A stretch of 33,015 bases of DNA from SAR202 cluster bacterium bin22 (GTDB lineage: Bacteria; Chloroflexota; Dehalococcoidia; Lucifugimonadales; UBA3495), in assembly GCA_002238505.1 (NCBI GenBank), contig MPMM01000028.1, positions 1 to 33,015 of the forward strand, given 5' to 3'. Both the position numbers and the translations under genes were made by a program. Below the pieces are notes generated by a model. The model did no database searches and had not been told where the DNA came from. It saw only the letters and a list, made by a program, of their open reading frames with translations. Of this stretch, positions 19,515-26,933 are shown in pieces. Position 1 is the first letter of the stretch. Each line of letters starts with the position of its first letter.

Positions 19515-19859
19515 CTGAACTCAGCAGAAGTTGCCCAACTGGCAGTGGAAGTGGCCTCGGAGAAACTCGCCGAGGATATTGTAATGCTGGACTTGAGGGA
19601 CCTTGCTCCCTTTACCGACTATTTCGTGATTATGTCCGGCAATTCATCACGCCAGATAGAAGCACTGGAAGGGGACATTACGGAAGCGATGAAGAAGGCC
19701 GGGGTGCGCCGGTTTCATCGAGAGGGCACGCCGGCCTCGGGCTGGATTCTGCTAGACTTCAGCGACATCATCGTCCACATTTTCGGGCCCGAAGAGCGCG
19801 AATACTTCCAACTGGAACGCCTGTGGTTCCAGGCTCCCCAGGTAGTCCGCGTCCTCTAG
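19515..19859 (+). CDS. rsfS: Ribosomal silencing factor RsfS, CTG start
   Basis: This 114-residue RsfS/Iojap-family protein binds ribosomal protein L14 and blocks subunit joining under starvation. Conserved segments are D-I-V-M-L-D-L-R-D-L, F-T-D-Y-F-V-I-M-S-G-N-S-S-R-Q, G-W-I-L-L-D-F-S-D-I-I-V-H-I-F and R-E-Y-F-Q-L-E-R-L-W. The family usually begins about 10 residues before the first GTG at 19545. The only suitable initiator there is CTG at 19515, with GAGG 7 nt upstream and a stop (TAA 19491) further back. CTG initiation is therefore inferred. Its stop is immediately adjacent to the stop of ndk on the other strand. Confidence 0.9.
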   Translation: MNSAEVAQLAVEVASEKLAEDIVMLDLRDLAPFTDYFVIMSGNSSRQIEALEGDITEAMKKAGVRRFHREGTPASGWILLDFSDIIVHIFGPEEREYFQLERLWFQAPQVVRVL

Positions 19860-20312
19860 TTACTCCACAATCCAGGGTTCCATGGCCCGTTCGTAGCTGA
19901 GAAGCTCCTCGGGCCGGAAGAACAGGTTCACTTCCCGCTCGGCCGACTCCGGGCTGTCGGACCCGTGCACCAGGTTGCGGCCAATATCTATGCCCAGGTC
20001 GCCGCGAATGGTGCCGGCGGGTGAGTTGGCGGGGTTGGTCTGGCCCATGGTGCTCCGCACAATTTCCGCCGCATTGTTGGCTTCCCAGGCCATGGCCACT
20101 ATGGGCGAAGAGGTAATGAACTGGACCAGGCCTCCGAAGAAGGGGCGGTCCACGTGTTCACCGTAGTGCTGGCGGGCCAGTTCGTCCGAGACCTGCATCA
20201 GCTTCATCCCAACCAGCTTCAATCCCCGTCGTTCCAGTCGGGTGATTACTTCCCCGACCAGTCCCCTCTGGACGCCGTCGGGCTTTACCAGTACCAGTGT
20301 TCGTTCTGCCAT
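19860..20312 (-). CDS. ndk: Nucleoside diphosphate kinase
   Basis: This 150-residue kinase transfers the gamma-phosphate from ATP to NDPs by a ping-pong mechanism. The phospho-histidine is His116 in N-L-V-H-G-S-D-S. The N-terminus [13 protein letters not shown] and the D-R-P-F-F motif are intact, and the length is standard. GGAAGGAA stands upstream of ATG 20312. It ends directly against rsfS with no spacer, so the transcripts must overlap at their 3' ends. Confidence 0.98.
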   Translation of the reverse strand: MAERTLVLVKPDGVQRGLVGEVITRLERRGLKLVGMKLMQVSDELARQHYGEHVDRPFFGGLVQFITSSPIVAMAWEANNAAEIVRSTMGQTNPANSPAGTIRGDLGIDIGRNLVHGSDSPESAEREVNLFFRPEELLSYERAMEPWIVE

Positions 20313-20425
20313 TCGGTTAAATTCCTTCCTTCCTTCACGGTTCCACGAACTTGCACAAACCGGGGCAAATTCATGGGGTTATTGGCATACGGATGATTGA
20401 GTTCAAACTTGGGGGCTTCACCCCA

Positions 20426-21112
20426 CTACCCCTGCCGCACCCGGTCCCGCCGTTTGGGGCCACCGATGGTGGGCATGCGCAGGTAGTTTGGCTGCAGAGT
20501 CGCAACATCATCGGTTTCGTTGGAGTCCAGCCTTTGCTGACCCAGTTCCGCCAGCGCCCACAAGCGGGATGCCGGTGAGTGGCCAGCCAGGACAGCGTTG
20601 CTTCCCAGTCGTTCTCGAAGTATTTCCGCGTGCGACCGGGCTCCCTCACCGCAAATCAACAGCTGCCCTGCCAGTTCTTCTGCCAGTTCCTCCGGCGGAC
20701 AAATACGGTCTTCTCTCAGGCGCTGGCCGTCGGCGCCGAAGTAGCCTGAGGATACTTCGCTGCGACCGGCATCCAGCAACGCGCACACTGGCAGACCAGA
20801 CTGCAGATAGGGCTGGGCTTCGGCATCCAGGGTGCCAATGCCTGCCAGAGGCTTGCCGGTGGCGATGGCCAGTCCTTTGGCAACGCTCATGCCAACCCGC
20901 AGGGCGCTGAAACCGCCAGGGCCCAGGGCCACGACAAAGCCATCAAGGTCATGAACCTTCAGGCCCGCTCCTTCCAGCAGGTAAGACACCGCAGGCATTA
21001 GCTCCGAAGTGTGGTTTACTGCCGAGCGCCAGGAACGGGAGGAAATCACCCTGCCTTCCTGGGCCAGGGCTACCCCGGCGTTGCGGGTTGACGTGTCAAT
21101 GGCCAGAATCAT
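20426..21112 (-). CDS. tsaB: tRNA t6A biosynthesis protein TsaB
   Basis: This 228-residue ASKHA-fold protein is a partner of TsaD and TsaE in making N6-threonylcarbamoyladenosine on tRNAs that read ANN codons. The start M-I-L-A-I-D-T-S-T, the segment N-H-T-S-E-L-M-P, and G-P-G-G-F-S-A-L-R-V-G-M-S-V-A-K-G-L-A are diagnostic. It lies downstream of tsaE on the same strand; tsaD is not in the window. The C-terminal Y-L-R matches the usual family end. Confidence 0.95.
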   Translation of the reverse strand: MILAIDTSTRNAGVALAQEGRVISSRSWRSAVNHTSELMPAVSYLLEGAGLKVHDLDGFVVALGPGGFSALRVGMSVAKGLAIATGKPLAGIGTLDAEAQPYLQSGLPVCALLDAGRSEVSSGYFGADGQRLREDRICPPEELAEELAGQLLICGEGARSHAEILRERLGSNAVLAGHSPASRLWALAELGQQRLDSNETDDVATLQPNYLRMPTIGGPKRRDRVRQG

Positions 21113-21192
21113 CGGTTAGTCTTTCCGTTAAGTAATCATCAGTTGGTACGCAGGGTTATTGCGGCTTGCCCCGGCTACGAAACTGTTTTCGC

Positions 21193-21672
21193 TCAATCGG
21201 GCGAATGGCTCTTGAGCGACTCCAGCATGGGCAGGTAACGCGCTGGCGGATCGGTGATGGTGATTACCCGGCCATCGCCGTCTGCCACATACTCCAGATC
21301 GATCCAGAGGCAGTCGGGGGGGAACACTTCCTCGGCCCGCTCCGCCCATTCCACCACGCAAGCGCCATCGCCGAAGAGCTGCTCGTCCAGCCCCAGGTCC
21401 CAGGCTTCCAGAGGATCGTTGATGCGATACAGGTCGAAGTGGTACAGGATCAGCCGCCCAAGGTAGCGAGTCATTATAACAAAGGTAGGACTGCGGGCGT
21501 ATTCCACGACACCCAACCCCCAGGCTATACCCTGGGTGAGGCAGGTCTTGCCGGCGCCCAGGGGACCGGAAAGCAGGAAAACGTCGCCCGGTTGGGCCCG
21601 CTCACCCAGAAGCCTGCCTATGGCCTGGGTCTCTTCCGGCGACGCCGACTGAATGGACAGCGATTCGGTCAT
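21193..21672 (-). CDS. tsaE: tRNA t6A biosynthesis ATPase TsaE
   Basis: This protein of about 159 residues has the Walker A motif G-P-L-G-A-G-K-T, then S-P-T-F-V-I (switch I) and the segment L-Y-H-F-D-L-Y-R, all typical of TsaE, the ATPase that regenerates the TsaBD complex. The C-terminal V-V-E-W-A-E-R motif is present. ATG 21672 is preferred; the in-frame extension to 21750 runs into thiL, which ends at 21692. It is 19 nt after thiL and 80 nt before tsaB. Confidence 0.95.
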   Translation of the reverse strand: MTESLSIQSASPEETQAIGRLLGERAQPGDVFLLSGPLGAGKTCLTQGIAWGLGVVEYARSPTFVIMTRYLGRLILYHFDLYRINDPLEAWDLGLDEQLFGDGACVVEWAERAEEVFPPDCLWIDLEYVADGDGRVITITDPPARYLPMLESLKSHSPD

Positions 21673-21691
21673 TCTCCCCGCCTTTCCGACC

Positions 21692-22699
21692 CTACCCGAA
21701 ATGGTCCCAGCCGGCTCGGCCGATGGCAGTTTCAACTCCGTCCGGCCCAACTATCGAGATATATCCGGGCTGGCCCTCGATGATTTCGCCTACCACTGCC
21801 GCTCCCTCAGGCAGGTCCGAAATCGCTGGCCCCATTACCGTCTCGGGGGCGGTGAAAAGCAGCAGATAGTCCTCCCCGCCGTTCAAAGCCAGGTCCAGGT
21901 GGTCGTCGGGGAAGGCCTCGCGAAGGGCAGAGTGCATGGGAACTTTGTCGGCGAATATACGGGCAGCCACACCGCTGGCCAGGCACAACTTGGAAAGGTC
22001 ATCGGCCAGCCCATCGCTTACGTCCATGGCAGTTACAATGCCAGCTTGGGAAAGTAATTGTCCCTCGGCCACGGCAGGATAGGGACGGCGATGGGCAGCA
22101 CGCAAGAGTTCAGCCACCGACGGCGTCGCTGGCAAGTCTTCCAGCATCAGTTTCAGTCCCCCACCTGACGAGCCTACAAAGCCGGTAACCGCTACCTGGT
22201 CGCCAACCCTAGCGGAGGTGCGCAGCATGGGAGGGCCACTGAGAACGCCGGTCAGGGCCACGGTAATGAAGGCAACGGGGGAACGGACCATGTCTCCCCC
22301 AACTATGGCCACCCCGTAATGCTCGCCGATGTCCAGCATCCCCCTGTAGAGTTCCTCAATGTCCTCTATTTCAGTTTCGGAGGGAAGGCCCAGAGTGATG
22401 AGGGCGTAGAGAGGCAGACCACCCATGGCGGCGATGTCGCTGATGTTGGAGGCCAGGGACTTCCAGCCCAAATCGGCCCAGGGCGTAGTATCGCGGGTGA
22501 AATGGACGCCCTCGACCACGGTGTCGGTGGTGAAGAGTTCGGTGGCTTGGGCAGCGGCCCAGGCGGCAGTGTCGTCACCCGTGTCCACCAAAAGGCGGAA
22601 GTTGTGATGGGCGCCGTTATCCGGTCCACGGCGTCCCCGGGTCACCATGCCGTTCAGCCTTTCAATCAGGCCAAATTCACCCAAATCCTTTATCTGCAT
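21692..22699 (-). CDS. thiL: Thiamine-monophosphate kinase
   Basis: This protein of about 335 residues phosphorylates thiamine monophosphate to the active diphosphate. It has the ThiL/PurM ATP-binding fold: I-K-D-L-G-E-F-G-L-I at the start, F-T-T-D-T-V-V-E-G-V-H-F, the segment S-D-I-A-A-M-G-G, G-G-D-M-V-R-S-P, M-D-V-S-D-G-L and N-G-G-E-D-Y-L-L-L-F. The aspartates for magnesium are in these motifs. ATG 22699 fits the family start; a GTG at 22747 would add 16 residues. It heads the thiL-tsaE-tsaB-ndk string. Confidence 0.96.
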   Translation of the reverse strand: MQIKDLGEFGLIERLNGMVTRGRRGPDNGAHHNFRLLVDTGDDTAAWAAAQATELFTTDTVVEGVHFTRDTTPWADLGWKSLASNISDIAAMGGLPLYALITLGLPSETEIEDIEELYRGMLDIGEHYGVAIVGGDMVRSPVAFITVALTGVLSGPPMLRTSARVGDQVAVTGFVGSSGGGLKLMLEDLPATPSVAELLRAAHRRPYPAVAEGQLLSQAGIVTAMDVSDGLADDLSKLCLASGVAARIFADKVPMHSALREAFPDDHLDLALNGGEDYLLLFTAPETVMGPAISDLPEGAAVVGEIIEGQPGYISIVGPDGVETAIGRAGWDHFG

Positions 22700-22764
22700 G
22701 GTGATCCAATCAGGGGAAAGCTTGCTGGACTGGAGAGAAGGAATCACTCACGGTAAAAGCCTGG

Positions 22765-23232
22765 TCAGCACGCCAAACCCTCGGCGGCCTTGAGTTCTTC
22801 CGCCACCTTGCGGGCCTGCTTCTCGCACTGGCTCCAGCCCAGAGTCTCGGGGATCAGTCCCTTGTCAGTCAGGTGGCGACGGAAGGTAACGATGGTACCC
22901 ATTCGCTTGGCATTAATGCCCAGGTCGCGCACCAGGTGTTCGTTCAGGCTGTCCAGTTCCATGGAGTTCTCTTCAAGCTCAGAGCTCAGGTTAACCACCG
23001 CATCTCCCAGTTCCCACATCTTTCTGGCGGGAATGGGGGTGCGCTTGCTCTTGAGTTGCTCAATGTCGGCCAGCACTTCTCGCATAGCCTCCACCGTGCG
23101 GCCATAGGCATTGCAGGCGCCCTGCAGGCACACCTCAGGCCTTTCACCCAGTCGTTCCAGTTGAGCCAGGGGCACAGAAGCTACAAATCCCTCGTCGCGA
23201 GGTTCCAAGGCTATCATTGCAGGGGAACCCAA
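22765..23232 (-). CDS. Unrecognised 155-residue helical protein
   Basis: I do not recognise this family. The sequence is soluble and mostly helical, with an acidic amphipathic stretch (L-S-S-E-L-E-E-N-S-M-E-L-D) in the middle and W-E-L-G-D, F-R-R-H-L and G-W-S-Q-C-E-K-Q-A-R-K near the end. The basic/aromatic C-terminal third could bind nucleic acid, but this is a guess. The start is TTG 23232, with GGAGG 8 nt upstream; the ATG 15 nt on has no site. It precedes thiL by 65 nt on the same strand. Codon use resembles its neighbours, so it is a real gene. Confidence 0.7.
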   Translation of the reverse strand: MGSPAMIALEPRDEGFVASVPLAQLERLGERPEVCLQGACNAYGRTVEAMREVLADIEQLKSKRTPIPARKMWELGDAVVNLSSELEENSMELDSLNEHLVRDLGINAKRMGTIVTFRRHLTDKGLIPETLGWSQCEKQARKVAEELKAAEGLAC

Positions 23233-23471
23233 ATGTTTTTCCTCCAGGGGTCAGTGCGGGCCAACAGGTACATTGCTGACTGCTTAGCCGCTCTAGTCTC
23301 TCTGTCAAAGGAATTATAGCTTGGGGAGTTGGGGGGGACAAGGTGGAGGGGAAACAAAGGGCCCTGCTCTGCTGGCAAACCTGCCTTAGAAGAGGGCAAC
23401 CCCCTGTGGGCGCCCTCACAATACGGTCATGGCTTCAATGCCTGCTGCACTTAAATGGGCCCTTGAACTCT

Positions 23472-24398
23472 TTACGCCCCAAATAACCGCGCAGCCCCGG
23501 ATTCGGGTATCAAGCCCGAGAAAAGCTCGGGGTGGATCATTTCTGCCATGATTTCGAGCCCGACGACCAGGCGCGGTCCGGAGCGACTGGTGTAGGCGCC
23601 TGCGTCTATGGCATAGACCCGATTGTTCTTCACCGCCGGCAGGCTGGACCATTCCTCCTTTTCGGACAGCAGAGGTACATCATCCAGCGCTCTTCGGACG
23701 TCGAAGCCGCAGGGCATCATGATAATTACTTCGGGCTGGCTGGCCACTATCTCGTCCCATTCCAGGCGGAAGGAGCCGGTCTCCTTGTCGCCAAAACAGT
23801 TTTCGCCACCGGCCATTTCCACCATTTCCGGTACCCAGTGCCCTCCGCACATAAGAGGATCAACCCACTCCAGATGCAGTACTCCCGGACGGCGGGGGAT
23901 ATCGGCAGTTTTGGCAGCGATATTATCAATACGCTGCTGCATCTCCCCGGTTATTCTTTCGGCCGCTGCCTCGGCTCCTGTGGCCTGGCCCACCCGCCGG
24001 ATGTCCTCCAGGACATCGCCGACATACTGGGGGTCCAGTGACAACACCTGGGGCTGCTTGGGAAGGCTTACGCTGACCTCGGCAACCTGCCGAGATGATA
24101 TAGCTCAAACCTCGCAGATGGCCTGGGTCAAAAGGAGGTCCGGTTCCGCCGCCTCCATGGTGGGCTGGTCAATTTCGTAGATGCCCAGCCCCTGTTCCAG
24201 GCGTTCGGAGATAACCCGGCTGATTTCACCGCTGCTGGGTTGAGGATCCATTCCTTCAAAAACGCTGCGGACCACCCAGGGCTTGTTCCTGACCGAGGCA
24301 GGGTAGTCGCATTCATGTGTTACGCCGTAAAGCTGGTCCTCCAGGCCCAGCATGTAGACAATCTCAGTGGCGCTGGGCAAAAACGAGCAAATACGCAT
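23472..24398 (-). CDS. BtuF-like (cobalamin-binding/ABC substrate-binding fold) protein with in-frame TGA; candidate selenoprotein (Sec98)
   Basis: One reading frame of 308 codons runs from ATG 24398 (AGGAGA 6 nt upstream) to 23472, interrupted only by TGA at 24107-24105. Before it: [24 protein letters not shown] and L-L-T-Q-A-I-C-E-V. After it, in the same frame: A-I-S-S-R-Q-V, L-S-L-D-P, then H-L-E-W-V-D-P, G-G-E-N-C-F-G and [12 protein letters not shown]. Relatives I know read C-E-V-C-A-x-S here, so the TGA replaces the second cysteine of a CxxC. A hairpin follows at the spacing of bacterial SECIS elements. No other lesion is present and the total length is normal (~300). There is no signal peptide and no permease or ATPase nearby. 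The alternative is a nonsense mutation giving a 97-residue product. Confidence 0.8.
24076..24107 (-). promoter_or_regulatory. SECIS-like hairpin after the in-frame TGA
   Basis: Right after TGA (24107-24105) and 17 nt, the apical loop GGT (24087-24085) is closed by the perfect 7-bp stem CTCGGCA (24094-24088) / TGCCGAG (24084-24078). A T-G wobble and an A-T pair extend it to 9 bp. A short loop starting with G at this distance from the UGA is what bacterial SelB-dependent SECIS elements need. The E. coli fdhF element carries a GCA-GGU-type tip as well. Confidence 0.65.
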
Positions 24399-24430
24399 TG
24401 TAATCTCCTGACGAAGATGGAAACACGGCC

Positions 24431-24436
24431 ATTATA
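24431..24436 (-). promoter_or_regulatory. -10 box upstream of the BtuF-like gene
   Basis: TATAAT on the minus strand lies 32 nt before the ATG, in the 65-nt gap after the antiporter gene. The -35 region is weak (TATGGG). It suggests the gene has its own promoter. Confidence 0.45.
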
Positions 24437-24463
24437 AACCCGAAAGTCCTTTACCCATAGTGG

Positions 24464-26398
24464 TTAGTCGTCGGAAGGTTCGAATTGCTCGTGCAGGTTT
24501 CCATCGTGAGAGTAGAGGTGGGAGTCATCTGGAAAGTAGTCCCACTGGTGCTCGTCATAACGGTAGTGTTCGGAGGCTCCGAGAAAAGTACGTCGGAATA
24601 CGTCTTCCAGGGTACTGTGAATCTGAAAAGCGGCAAACGCCACCCCTGCTACTATCACCAGCAGAACAATTGCCACCAGCGGGGCAAAGGCTCCTCCTTC
24701 GAGGAATAGATGGATAGTGAATGGCAGGCTCCAAATTGCAGGAAGGACCAGGATGACAATTAACAGGCTATTGCGGATCACCCGTCTCAGGTTCTTCCCG
24801 CTCACGTTGGCCGGCGCGTTTCGCCACGGAGGCAAGATGAAACCCATGACTTCTTCGGTCAGATTTCCCAGGTTGTGCCAGATGGCCAGCACCGACGGTA
24901 TGCAGAGGGCCACCACTGCGCCTCCCAGCATCAGATCCACCAGCCATGGGCTCACTCCTACCAACTGGGATACCTGCTGGGCAAAGTCGTGCCCGATGGT
25001 ACCCGCCGCAATCAGGACCACGATGATGCCAACATTAAGCATGATTCGCTGTACGGCGTGCATCACGTCGTCTGCCAGCCTTGCTCCCAGTATGTGACTG
25101 CGCCTGGTGGATGTAAGCCAGACGAACAGCACGTCAGTAAACTGATGGAGCCAATTGGGAGACACTCTTGATATAAAGTTCGCCAGGGCTACCGGTGACC
25201 GGAATATGAACGGATAAACCAGCGCGGTGATGGCGGTTGCCACGGTGAGGGCCGGGCTGAAGTAGGCGGAAACCGACCCGTGGTCCACGCCCGTCTTGGC
25301 CATGGCCAGCGAGAACTCGCCAAGTTGAGGCATGCCCGTCCCCACCTGCAGGGCCGTGCGCCCGTCCTGACCCGCAAGCAGCGTGCCCAAGGTGTCGGCC
25401 AGCACTTTGCCTACCACGAATACCGCGGAAATCACAAGGGCCGGGACCAGGTAGTCCCCTATTCGTACGACGTCCAACAACATCCCCAGTGAAACGAAGA
25501 ACAACGCCGCAAACATGTCCCGCAAAGGATTCATCAGACGGCTGATCTGCTCGTGATGCTCCGTGTCCCCCAGGATCATACCGATCAGGAAGGCACCTGC
25601 GGCGGCCGACAGCCCCAATTGATGGGCAGCCAGCGCGAGGCCGAAACAAAGGGTCAGGCTCGCTATCAGCACCATTTCTTCGGACTCGAAACGGGCAATG
25701 TAGTTCATCAGCCGGGGCGCCAACAGCGCACCAATTGTCAGCACTGCCACCCCGAAAATGGCCAACCTTGACGCCAAAATTCCGATGTCTCCCAGGCTGG
25801 CGCCACCCGTTGTAGCCACGCCGGCCAGTATGGTGAGGAGTATTACCGCAACAAAGTCCTCTACCAGCAGAATGCCGACGATTAGTTGGCCTCGCAGATG
25901 AAAGAGCGTACCCGTATCCCGCAGCATCTTTATCAGGATGGCGGAGCTACTGATGGAAAGGGCCGCCCCCAGGAAGATTCGTTCTGTTTGGGTCCAACCC
26001 AGCCAGTGGGCCAGTTCATACCCCACCGCGAACATGGTGGCCATTTCCACCACGCCGATGATCACTACCTTGATACCTACTTGCCGGATTCGCTGCCACC
26101 CGATTTCCAGGCCTATCCCAAACAACAGAAGCACCAGGCCCAACTCGGCCAACACACGAATGGTTTGCAGGTTTTGCACCGGCCCCTGTATATTGGCCAG
26201 GGGACCGAAGTTAATGGCAGCCAGGGTAAAGGGTCCAATTATGACGCCGGCCAACAGATAGCCCAGCACCGGTGGCATGTTGATAGCGCGGAACAGCACC
26301 AAAGCCGTCCCGGCCACCGCCATGGTAATGGCAAAGTCGCGGATCAGGCCGATGCTATCGGCGGAGTCGACGCCGGCCAGTGCAAGCAGGGTTTCGAT
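24464..26398 (-). CDS. KefB-type cation:proton antiporter (CPA2 family)
   Basis: This is a membrane protein of about 620-645 residues with some 12 segments of the Na+/H+ exchanger (CPA2) fold: P-P-V-L-G-Y-L-L-A-G-V-I-I-G-P in the first part, L-L-L-F-G-I-G-L-E-I, S-I-S-S-S-A-I-L-I-K, L-L-V-E-D-F-V-A-V and the segment F-F-V-S-L-G-M-L. There is no TrkA-N domain; the C-terminal part adds further membrane helices and an acidic, Tyr/His-rich tail. ATG 26323 begins inside the first helix and has no ribosome site. In-frame family-like codons (E-T-L-L-A-L-A-G-V, G-L-I-R-D-F-A-I-T) extend upstream to an ATC at 26398 preceded by GGAGGGA, so initiation is probably at a rare codon there. The transported ion is likely K+ or Na+. 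Confidence 0.85.
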   Translation of the reverse strand: METLLALAGVDSADSIGLIRDFAITMAVAGTALVLFRAINMPPVLGYLLAGVIIGPFTLAAINFGPLANIQGPVQNLQTIRVLAELGLVLLLFGIGLEIGWQRIRQVGIKVVIIGVVEMATMFAVGYELAHWLGWTQTERIFLGAALSISSSAILIKMLRDTGTLFHLRGQLIVGILLVEDFVAVILLTILAGVATTGGASLGDIGILASRLAIFGVAVLTIGALLAPRLMNYIARFESEEMVLIASLTLCFGLALAAHQLGLSAAAGAFLIGMILGDTEHHEQISRLMNPLRDMFAALFFVSLGMLLDVVRIGDYLVPALVISAVFVVGKVLADTLGTLLAGQDGRTALQVGTGMPQLGEFSLAMAKTGVDHGSVSAYFSPALTVATAITALVYPFIFRSPVALANFISRVSPNWLHQFTDVLFVWLTSTRRSHILGARLADDVMHAVQRIMLNVGIIVVLIAAGTIGHDFAQQVSQLVGVSPWLVDLMLGGAVVALCIPSVLAIWHNLGNLTEEVMGFILPPWRNAPANVSGKNLRRVIRNSLLIVILVLPAIWSLPFTIHLFLEGGAFAPLVAIVLLVIVAGVAFAAFQIHSTLEDVFRRTFLGASEHYRYDEHQWDYFPDDSHLYSHDGNLHEQFEPSDD

Positions 26399-26933
26399 CC
26401 CGGTCCCTCCACGGAGGAATAAGGTGCTGGATTATCCGGCGAGTCAATCTGAAAGGTCACACTTCCAGCGGATGCAGGAAGCGCTAATCTCCGGGGAACG
26501 AGGAGGACGACAGTCGGTTGGAACTCGCGAGGGTTTATGCTTCTATTGATTCTACAGCGTTTTTACATAAGCTGCCTAGCTGTGAACTCAGGACTATTAA
26601 CCACTTCTTATGTCTGGTGGTCAAACCATTCCACCGCGGTCGCCAATACGCTAGACACCACAAAATTCAGGTATATTCTTGACACCGTATAAACCACGGT
26701 TTAAACTCCCATTTAGAATTGCTCAGGTGGCAGGAGATGCCAGCCAAACGCCTGATTAGAACAAACTTCGTTGCAAGGGACCCAACGGGTCCTGGATATA
26801 GTGTGCGGCGACCTGCAGACTTCCCTCCCAACCCGCAGCGCTGGACTAACGAAACCTTGCGGCCTTCCTGACCTTATTAAGCAAATTTTTCAAATCTCGC
26901 TGCGGTTCCCGCTGCTTCAAACCTGGGGTTGCC
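26399..26933. other. Divergent promoter region between antiporter and phn operon
   Basis: No gene is seen in these 535 nt. The left part should carry the antiporter promoter, the middle the phn promoter (26679-26707), and the right part is a leader of about 220 nt with a small hairpin (GGACCC 26778-26783 / GGGTCC 26787-26792). I found no known riboswitch pattern in it. Confidence 0.4.
26679..26707 (+). promoter_or_regulatory. Promoter of the phn operon with an internal palindrome
   Basis: TTGACA (26679-26684) is 17 nt from TAAACT (26702-26707). Between them, TAAACC (26690-26695) and GGTTTA (26698-26703) form a palindrome with a 2-nt centre that overlaps the -10, a typical repressor position. 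Confidence 0.6.

Noticed and set aside
23472-24398. Two separate genes or a simple pseudogene
   Set aside because: The downstream part has no ribosome site at its first possible start (TTG 24047), the frame is identical on both sides of the TGA, and no other lesion exists. Recoding explains it better, though a point nonsense mutation is not excluded.
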